Assembly: GCA_026770025.1 (NCBI GenBank)
Contig: JAMXDE010000004.1
Location: 3,211,501 to 3,275,500 of the forward strand
DNA length: 64,000 nucleotides
Source of the DNA: Craspedostauros australis
Lineage: Eukaryota > Bacillariophyta > Bacillariophyceae > Mastogloiales > Achnanthaceae
Direction of reading: 5' to 3'
Shown: piece by piece, positions 56,259 to 64,000 of the stretch
Layout: each line of letters starts with the position of its first letter
Position numbering within the stretch: position 1 is the stretch's first letter
The notes under the pieces: model-generated
The model's database searches: none
Told to the model about the DNA's origin: nothing
What the model saw: the letters and a program-made list of their open reading frames with translations, nothing else
Program-made: the position numbers and the translations under genes

Positions 56259-59200
56259 TGGTGCCTTCCCGTCAACCAAATGATGCGAAAATGGCCAGCT
56301 ATTTGGGGAGAGCGGCGGCGGCGCGGATGGTTGTGGTGACGCTGATGACAGCAACGACAACGTCAACGATGACGGTGGTGGCAATGAGAACCGTGTCCGA
56401 CTGCGTCACGGGGCAATGATGGGCAGAAGAAAGACGCGGAGGAGTGATTCTCTTTCTGCAGATTTCGTGAGCCTTGACGGTTGGTGAGATGGATGCGGTC
56501 GATGCAGTTGATGTGGTTGATGTAGTTGGTGTGATTGATGCAATTGACGCACTTGATGCTTGTCGTTTCTTCGAATTGTGTGGTTGGTTGTCGGCCTCAA
56601 CAAACAGACGAATTGGCAACAGCAATACGATGCCTCGTCGCAAGGATGTCGACGATGTTCCTCCCGCTGTGGGTAGTCTTGTGAATGCTGACGCTGAGGT
56701 TGCCTTCTCCTTCGACGTGGTCGTGCTGAATCGATGTGTCGTGTCGTGCCGCGTTGTGTCGTGTTTTGGTGGTGTTGAATTGCTGTGTGAAAAAGAAGCG
56801 GATTGTGTTCTGTTCCAAACACCTGCGGTGCAAAGAGAGGTTCTGGTCCTGGTGGTGGTCTCAGTATTAGTGGTGGTCTCAGTGGTGTTTCTGCTTTGCT
56901 ATTCGTGAAAAGAATGAGGCTTCGATGATGGCGATGGTCTTCAGCGACCCATCAGAGACTGTAGTGTTCGCCCAACTGCCTCGTCGCTTGTGACACTATG
57001 TATTCAATGATTGCACGATCACCCAATCGGTTGGGTGTGCCGAAGTGATGCTGGGTGATTGAAATGATTGATAATAGCAAAGTCGAGCCAATTGAGGGCT
57101 GCAGGTGCGGAGGCGAATGAATCTTGCCAACGAGGAGCGGAGGCACGCTCTCGTGAGACCTCCCTGATGTTGCAGCGATGTTCCCCTTGTCCACCTCTGC
57201 TGTGGGTGGTGCTGAGGTGTTGCCGCAGTGACGGTTGGTCATGGAGCAGAATGAATGTGTGTTTTTGTGGCCACGCCAGACAAGGGCGAAGGAGCCAAAA
57301 ACCAGGGTGGTTGCCACCACTCGAAGTTCGCAGAAATTGAAGCGTCGACATGCCACAACAGAACATGTTCGCTTTCTCCCTTCCCACTTGTACGACTCGA
57401 CCTTCATCGGAAGGGCATGCACCACCTCAGAATGTGTGACATTCTGCGTTTTCTGTACTTAGTGGATAAACTGTGATGGGGTTCTCTCGTCCCATTCCAT
57501 GCATCTTGAATCGAACGCTGACAGAGCCAAGACGAAGGCAGGTGTTACTCCACGACGGATATTTATGTGTCATAGTTCTACCAATATCTTCCACCGAGAA
57601 TGCAGAAGCTCCTCCCACCTACGAGCAACAGATACCACTGAGTACAAGACAGAATTCCGTTTAACAAGAGGAGAGTCTTTCCTGCTGTTGGCGTTGGTAG
57701 CTGCAGATTCAGCCGCGGCCACGATCCTGTACCTTCGCGCAGAACGACCCCGCCTCTCTCTCTCGCTCGCCCTGCAGAGCACCGTGTGCTGCTCTGCTCT
57801 ATTTCAATCTTCCTCGTATGCAGTAGGATGACTTTAAGTTTACTCGCTGCTTTGCTTCTCTGCAAGTACGTACTCCGCACACCACGCACATGAAGACGTG
57901 GACACAGAAACAGGCAAGTTTCCTGGCTGAATCAGTTCCTTTCCTCCTTGGTTGGATCGTTGTCGCGGCATTTCTGTCCTGTTTGATCGCGGAAGGGACC
58001 GAGCACACTAAAAATGCTATCTTGGTGCAATATATAATGCGCAATGTTCTCGCATGGTAGGCGGACACATAGGACGAGCAGAGTAGATCAAGTACAAGAG
58101 AATCGGAATGGGGGCGGGCCACCAATCGTGTGGTCGGCTGGCTGCCGGCGAGTTTGCTTCTTTTCCGCTCTGCTTGCTGAATCAAACGCGCGAAGACTAT
58201 GGACCGCTATGCCCGCTTCGAGCCGTGCAGACGCAACGCATTGCCACCACCACAGCATGTGCGAGCACTGGTATAGGCTGCAGTCTCGAGCCCGTGTGCC
58301 AAACCACAACGCGCAAACCCAGAAATTGCAACATGGTGATTCTGCAGAACACTCTTTTGTCCGAGGAATGGTCATGCACTTATCAATACGTGAACTGGAC
58401 ACGGAAATTTGTGTTCTCTTCGATGGTTCTCCTTGTAAAACGGCGATTCAACAAGTCACAAGTGACGGTGTGAACCTGAGCCACTTTTTTAGGCTTTCCG
58501 TAACAGTTGTGCATTCCGTTGACACTTCGCCGTAAGCACCACGTGCACCACCAGGAGAGTAGGGCACGCATTCACAGAAGTACGAATACTCCGTTCGGAA
58601 ACACCATCCCAATAATAGTGCTTGTGAGCGCATTCGCGCCGATGTGGTTATTGTTTTTCTGCCCCTTGTGGTCCAAGTAGCTACCAACCTCACGGTGTGA
58701 ACATCAGCAACGACGATGCCAAGCTTCGAAATGTCTTTTTTGTTCCTCGCTGTGATGCGACGCTGTGCCATCATCAACAAGCGGTACAACCATGGATGCT
58801 GACCGGTAGCATCCCACAGCATACCATGCGCACATGCATGCACTCTCGTCATGCCACGATGGAATCCGCGTAGGGTCGAAGAGGCTTGCGCTGTGTGCCT
58901 CTCCGCCACCATGGCAAAGAATGTAAGCCGATGGTGTTGCTGCTGGCGATGCTGCTGCTCGTGGTCGCACGCACTACTGGTATTCTAGATACAGCTGCAC
59001 GTGTGCCTGTGGGGGAAGGCGTAACGCGAGGGCAATTGGCGAAAGTTGCCGATCAACGAGTGCCTCCACCGCCTCCACGCCCCTTGCAGACCCTTTCCGA
59101 AACACCTTATCATACCTTGGAGCACCTTCTCCATTCTCCTCGTCCCTTTGGGGGGAGGGTTGCGCACTGGCAGCAACAAGCCAAACAATCGTTCCCCCCT

Positions 59201-61002
59201 GGTTTCGGCGATTGTCTGTGCCCATGAGCTTGCTGGTTGCGGGTTGCTCCATGGTTGCCGCAGACTGTTTTATCGCTTTCGCCAAGGCAGACACAGTGCG
59301 GTGTGCTAGTCACGGCGCAGAAACAGCAATGGCGCCCAAGGAATGCGTCCTTCTGTATTTAAATGGTGTGGACCCGTCGCGCAAGGACTATGGTTGTGGA
59401 GTTGCCCTCGGCATGTTCGTTGCCTGGAGGACAGAAATCGGCAGAAAACGGGATACTTCACTCTGCGCTCCGCCCTACATTCTACTTTGGTTACGCCGTG
59501 TCTTTACTCCGCCTTCTCGTGCCTGACGATGTGACAAAGTTAAATGGGCGCGTGACGATACCTCCGGCGGTTCCATCGTCGATGCCCTTGTTCGTTTGTG
59601 CCTTCCGCTTCCGTGTCTGATTGTGCTTTGTTTGTGTGTTTCTGATTTATCCATTGCGAAGCTTCCACCCCGCGCCCCCACAATTTGTATGCGCTGTTTG
59701 AGCGCAATACTCGTGCTTGTACGTATAAGACGAGCCTGTGTTGGGTGTCCGATACGCAACACGAAACATTGGCGGAAGTACCTGGCTTGTGCTCTTGGCG
59801 ACTCTCTGCGCGGCACGGGCATGTGCTCGTGCGCGACGACGTTCCAATTGCAACGTCCGGCAATACAACCTTCTCCATCGTATTCTGTTCTGCCCAACGC
59901 CCTTCGTGTCAGGCAAACAACTTGCTTTTTCGGGTACTGCGGTGGTGGATGGCCAAGGGTGGCGCCGATACGCGTCGTTCACATCCTGACAGGACCACGT
60001 AGTGTATTGATAGCACTGCAAGTTTATGCTGTTTGTGACGTTGCGGGCGGCCACGTGAAGCAGCAAAGCGAGCCACGCGACTCGCTTCGTCTTTTCTTTC
60101 TCTCGCCATCCGCCTTGCCTGATACATGGACGTGCCAAGACCTTACGGATCCTTTCTCACGGACACAGAAAGACAGAGTGAAGCGCCATCGAGGTCGCAT
60201 TCCCCAGCTTGCATTCTTTTGCCCTGCACACGGCGCAGTTCCGGGCAGGAATGTGAAGAGCAGGATCATCTTCGGTTTCAGTTTGTCCCTGTGCCAATGT
60301 GCGAATGCATGTCTGCATGAAGTTGATGACGAACGTTCCAACATGGATCAGAGAGTACGAAGGCAGCGAAGTCCGCGCTTCTCTCACCTTTCTTGCGGCT
60401 CTCCACCATCACAAGCTGCCTGTGATGACAGACCTCCACGCCGACGGAATGTCATGGAAAACCTGTCGGAGGTTGTTCGGGAATTGTCAACTCCCTGGAC
60501 TTCCCCGTTCGTGTTTTTCGCTCTCCTGGGAGAAATATCCACAGTGCCGGTGTGATCTGACTGTGTGCAGAATACTAATACGGGAATCGGCTGCTGTGAA
60601 TGCCATTCGGTTCACACCAGGCGGAGAAATGTCATTCTCCACACACCAAGTGACGCACGACCTGCTTCTCGACCTCGTCATGACAGAGGTACAAGTGGTA
60701 AGATGCACAAACACCTCTTCTGACAGAATTTGGCGCCAAAACACTTCTGGAATACTGAAGTAGTGTTAGTGTTTTGGAAAACTGAGAAGCGAAACATTGA
60801 TCGACGCAGTGCCTTCACCGAAATTACATGAACTCCTTTTGATCATTGCACCGCAGCCAGCCGACCCCTCGATCCATGACAGAAACGCATTCACGAAGCA
60901 CACATCGGGAGAGGTGAGCCATCAATCACCCACGATAACGATCACTTCCTCTGTCACTCAAGCCTTTCTACGTACTTGTCCTCGTAGAGTACTCAGTTCA
61001 CC
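56259..61002. other. Gene-poor region of 4.7 kb
   Basis: Repetitive GATGCA/GTTGAT-type trinucleotide-rich sequence occupies about 56485-56560, and similar GGTGGT runs lie near 56845-56890. Longer frames (for example 59596-60555, +) begin at GTG and have amino-acid composition like antisense or random sequence (many Cys, Arg, Ser, His), so I do not accept them. The right end must hold the TRM13 promoter. A non-coding transcript or a fast-evolving gene could be missed. Confidence 0.4.
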
Positions 61003-63237
61003 ATGAAGGCAGTTTCCAAGGCCGACTGGAGGCCATCAACTGCAGATGGAACCAACGCGGATGAGGCACCGAAGCCACCACCTGATTGGGACCGCTGTCA
61101 TGCGTACAACGCGAGGAAGCGACGGTTCTGTCGCCAACGTCCTCTGCAACTGCGCGTGGCATTGGATTCCAGCAGCGCCAAAGTCGCATTCTGCTACTGC
61201 GGCAACCACCAGCACCTTGCGTTGCAGCAGTCGACGTCGCAACCAAACAGCGATGCCGTCGCCGCAACATCAGCAAATGGGTTGCTGAGAAAACGGGTAC
61301 CATGCCCCATCGATCCATCTCACAGCATCTACGAGGACAAGGTGAAGAAGCACATCAAGAACTGTCCCTTTCTGACCAAGCAGCGTGAGCAGGAGGCCAA
61401 GGATTATTACGTCAAGGGGATGAACCTCGGTGGATACGGCGTGAATATGTGCTACGAGATCACCGATGCGAGCAGCACAACAAACACGGCTGAAGCATTG
61501 GGAGAGCAGGAAGCATTGCAGTGGGCGCAGCGAGTGGCATTGCGCGTGCTCCAGGTTCATCAACGAATGTTTGCGAATGGCGGCGATGCCGTTGGCAATG
61601 GCATTGATGCGCCCATCGATCCAACATGCATCACATTCCAAGATATACTCAGCGCGATTAAGATGGAAGACTATTCCAACATCAGCCTGAACACTTCGCA
61701 CAGCCCCGACAGCAGCAACAGTGATGCTGATGCGACCATGTCACCAGCGACGGCAGCAACAGCAGCAACAGCAACGACGTTAATGCAGGGGCTGGAGCAC
61801 GATATGGAGTTCTACCGTGTCAGATCAGGCGGTGCACGACATGTTCCGCAACTCGCAAGCCTGGCCGGTCATTTTCAGCACGTGAGAACGCAATTGCATC
61901 GCAGTGGCAACGCCCGTGACGACGATGCACCAACGCCCAAATCAGAATCTATCCGTGCTTCATCACAGCCGCCGCTGCTTTTGTTGGAAATGGGCGCAGG
62001 TCGCGGAATCTTTGGCATCACGGCTGCGGGAATGGCAGCGAAGGACTCCATGGTGGAGTCCCACGACGTTGCAACCCCCCGAAGCGATCTCAATCAATCG
62101 CAGCAGGGCGCAACACAGCACCCCGCGAATGTGCATTTGGCAATGGTGGAGCGCGCAGGGACGCGAGCAAAAGCTGAAACCATCCTGCGCAACGTGAAGA
62201 AGCGCATCGACAAAGCCCAAGGCAACGGGGGTCAAAGACAACAAAAGATGGAGGATAGAATGCAACTGCACCCAACGCAAAATAACCATCCGACATGCAT
62301 ACGTTTGGACAGAGTCGGATGGTCACGCATCTCCTGCGACATTGCACACGTCAACTTGGAAACGGTTCTCGACAAGCACCGAACGGAAACAAATGCCGCC
62401 CAAAATCCAAGCGCGAAGCCGACGGTCATCGTCATTGCCAAGCACTTGTGCGGAGTGGGCACCGATCTGGCATTGAAGGCCATGCAACCCATTGCAACGC
62501 ACGTCGATGGCTGCGTCTTGGCAACCTGCTGCCACGGGGTATGCAACTGGAATGATTACGTTGGACGCGACTACCTCCGATCTATCATGGTCGTAACGTC
62601 AACTTCAGAAACGGCATCAGCAAATACAAAAACAACAACAGCAGCAGCGCCATCGCTGTCGTCATTTGGTGCGAGGGAGTTTGACCTGCTCCGAAAGTGG
62701 AGCGCGGGCACTGTTGTTGTGGATGCGTCATCCGATGAGAATGGTCAACAACATCCGGGTCCCGAAGAAGCGGATTCAGAGCATCCGAATGCAGTTTCGC
62801 AGTTGGAGGAGAGCGGCGATCCAACAACAGGGCAGAACATGTACACCGGCGTATCAAACATCGTCAAGACGTTGGATCTCAAATGCGGAGTCCAAGGCTT
62901 GGGTCGAGCCTGCCAGAGGTTGATTGACTACGGTCGACAGCAGTACATGGAGCACGTGCTCTTTGCATCATCAGGAAGCATTGCTGGCAAGCCAATGATG
63001 ATGGATGGACTGGAGCAACATGAACTGCAACCCCAACAGAAACGGCAAGAACAGGCGGCGGCGGTGACGGCAGAGGAGGTACCGCATGATGATGACATGC
63101 AACCCACGACGAAACGACCGCGGAAGCAGGATGCGCGGGAAGGAAAGCGCAGTGGCGCCAAGCTGTCCTACTATGTTCCTGCATCTGTGACTCCGCAGAA
63201 TGCAGTTCTCGTGGGTGTGCGAAGGCCGTCCACTTGA
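61003..63237 (+). CDS. TRM13: tRNA 2'-O-methyltransferase TRM13
   Basis: A 744-residue single-exon protein that in the family methylates the 2'-hydroxyl of nucleotide 4 in tRNA-His, tRNA-Gly and tRNA-Pro. The order of motifs is diagnostic: an N-terminal TRM13 CCCH zinc finger (CHAYNARKRRFC...CYCGNHQH, ~30-65), a CHHC finger (CPIDPSHSIYEDKVKKHI, ~100-125), motif I LLEMGAGRGIFG (~326), KHLCGVGTDLALK (~480), and ATCCHGVCNW (~507) followed by LGRACQRLIDYGRQQYM. The C-terminal PENAVL-like SVTPQNAVLVGVRR closes the fold. It is longer than fungal TRM13 (~470 residues) because of Thr/Ala/Gln-rich inserts between motifs. The start ATG follows TTCACC. Confidence 0.9.
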   Translation: MKAVSKADWRPSTADGTNADEAPKPPPDWDRCHAYNARKRRFCRQRPLQLRVALDSSSAKVAFCYCGNHQHLALQQSTSQPNSDAVAATSANGLLRKRVPCPIDPSHSIYEDKVKKHIKNCPFLTKQREQEAKDYYVKGMNLGGYGVNMCYEITDASSTTNTAEALGEQEALQWAQRVALRVLQVHQRMFANGGDAVGNGIDAPIDPTCITFQDILSAIKMEDYSNISLNTSHSPDSSNSDADATMSPATAATAATATTLMQGLEHDMEFYRVRSGGARHVPQLASLAGHFQHVRTQLHRSGNARDDDAPTPKSESIRASSQPPLLLLEMGAGRGIFGITAAGMAAKDSMVESHDVATPRSDLNQSQQGATQHPANVHLAMVERAGTRAKAETILRNVKKRIDKAQGNGGQRQQKMEDRMQLHPTQNNHPTCIRLDRVGWSRISCDIAHVNLETVLDKHRTETNAAQNPSAKPTVIVIAKHLCGVGTDLALKAMQPIATHVDGCVLATCCHGVCNWNDYVGRDYLRSIMVVTSTSETASANTKTTTAAAPSLSSFGAREFDLLRKWSAGTVVVDASSDENGQQHPGPEEADSEHPNAVSQLEESGDPTTGQNMYTGVSNIVKTLDLKCGVQGLGRACQRLIDYGRQQYMEHVLFASSGSIAGKPMMMDGLEQHELQPQQKRQEQAAAVTAEEVPHDDDMQPTTKRPRKQDAREGKRSGAKLSYYVPASVTPQNAVLVGVRRPST

Positions 63238-63335
63238 AGTTACGAAGATGGCAATCTCCCACTATAGAATAACACTCTGGAGTACTCATCGTGAATGGGC
63301 ATCATTAGGAGTACGCATACTCTGTAAACCCCTCT

Positions 63336-64000
63336 CTAAACACCAAAATCCAGGCCCGCTTGCACCAGCTCCCTTCGTTTTTCGTCGCTCATGGTGGGAT
63401 CCAGCAGGTACCGCCACATGTCGTAGCTGTAGCTGCTGCGGACGGTCTGCGTGCACACCGGGTGCGTTCTGGACGTGAAGACGCCATCCATGTGCCCCTT
63501 GTAGGTGAACGACGATCGGAACAGACCCGGTATCCACGCGGACTGGATGAGCCGATCACGCAGCTCCTGCTTCGTGCGCGGCCTCGTCAGCGTTGACGTT
63601 CCGTACAGCGCGGTGGATATCGTGGATGCCAACGTTTCCGTGCTGATGTCGATTGGGGCATTCGTGCTGGATTGCTTTTCGTCGCCCGTCGCAAACTCGG
63701 ATGACGACGGTTCCAACGAGGTCGTGATGATGGCGATCTTCGATATCCAGCTCGGGAGTTCGTCATCCTCGTCATGGTAGACGATCGGCTCGAATATCCC
63801 CTCGACGTTGGTGGCGTTCGGTAGTTCCATGTCGTTCACAAGCAATCGATCGACCAGGATGTAGAACAGCTCCATGAGCGTGTAGGTGCCGTTCATGTAG
63901 CGTGGAATGCAATGGTCCGCCAACGCCAAGCCGTAATCCTCCGTCCATCCTTGCAACGTTGCAACGAGCACCAAGCAACCCGCAGAATTGCAGACGTTGG
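63336..64000 (-). CDS. Unrecognised protein, C-terminal part (gene continues past the right edge)
   Basis: The minus-strand frame is open from base 64000 to a stop at 63336-63338, giving the last ~220 residues; no ATG start is visible before the edge. It contains RLIQSAWIPGLFRSSFTYKG followed by HMDGVFTSRTHPVC and a final helix-rich SDEKRRELVQAGLDFG. The pattern Ser-x-x-(I)PG-(L)F then DG recalls the end of patatin-like phospholipases (SSAIPGLF...DGG), but the nucleophile part lies outside, so this is only a hint. The region is not repetitive and looks genuinely coding. Confidence 0.65.
   Translation of the reverse strand, partial: NVCNSAGCLVLVATLQGWTEDYGLALADHCIPRYMNGTYTLMELFYILVDRLLVNDMELPNATNVEGIFEPIVYHDEDDELPSWISKIAIITTSLEPSSSEFATGDEKQSSTNAPIDISTETLASTISTALYGTSTLTRPRTKQELRDRLIQSAWIPGLFRSSFTYKGHMDGVFTSRTHPVCTQTVRSSYSYDMWRYLLDPTMSDEKRRELVQAGLDFGV

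Noticed and set aside
59596-60555. 319-codon plus-strand frame
   Set aside because: It starts at GTG, has no domain, and is rich in Cys, Arg, Ser and His as expected of chance frames.
1-64000. CRISPR arrays, bacterial operons or prophage
   Set aside because: No spaced direct repeats or bacterial-type gene clusters are present; introns and domain content are eukaryotic.

Overview
The window is nuclear DNA of a eukaryotic alga, most likely a diatom or close photosynthetic stramenopile. The evidence is spliceosomal introns of about 130-290 bp with GT-AG ends, Helicase-Associated and DUF6824-type domains (both expanded in diatoms), membrane cyclase/phosphodiesterase fusions, copia-type LTR elements, and several N-termini that look like a signal peptide followed by Phe (the ASAFAP-like plastid entry signal of secondary red plastids). 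Species cannot be told from the sequence alone.

Layout. 1-4836 is retrotransposon territory: the 3' part of a copia element with an intact Pol frame (1-1721) and its 3' LTR (1760-2552), then two further LTRs of the same family in opposite orientation (2815-3611 and 4001-4836). The last LTR ends inside the first codons of an RlmI/RlmK-like methyltransferase gene (to 5871). 6206-10356 (-) encodes a large AAA_16-type ATPase interrupted by a 155-bp insert that carries a tRNA-like sequence. 10821-11797 is a non-autonomous terminal-inverted-repeat element. 12566-19240 (+) holds a TrmN6-like methyltransferase, a CRAL-TRIO/DUF6824 fusion and a putative plastid membrane protein. 19639-23792 (-) and 46490-51430 (-) are paralogous two-TM receptors combining a class III nucleotide cyclase with a class I phosphodiesterase. 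Between them lie a crotonase (27828-28932, +), a six-TM channel with an EF hand (29123-30820, -), the catalytic subunit of DNA polymerase zeta, REV3 (31465-39164, + with five exons), aspartyl-tRNA synthetase (39446-41777, -) and a membrane sulfotransferase-like protein (42202-43869, -). The right part has a P-loop polynucleotide-kinase-like protein (52811-53740, +), a Helicase-Associated domain protein (54489-56258, -), the tRNA methyltransferase TRM13 (61003-63237, +) and a partial gene running off the right edge (63336-64000, -).

There is no operon logic; genes alternate in convergent and divergent pairs. Themes that recur are cyclic-nucleotide signalling (two cyclase/PDE receptors, with a voltage-gated-type channel nearby), RNA modification or translation (RlmI-like, TrmN6-like, TRM13, AspRS) and DNA damage tolerance (REV3, perhaps the P-loop kinase). 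Exon borders were set by reading splice consensus, phase and family alignment together; in most genes all three agree. Large gene-poor stretches (23.8-27.8, 43.9-46.5, 56.3-61.0 kb) contain only frames that look accidental.
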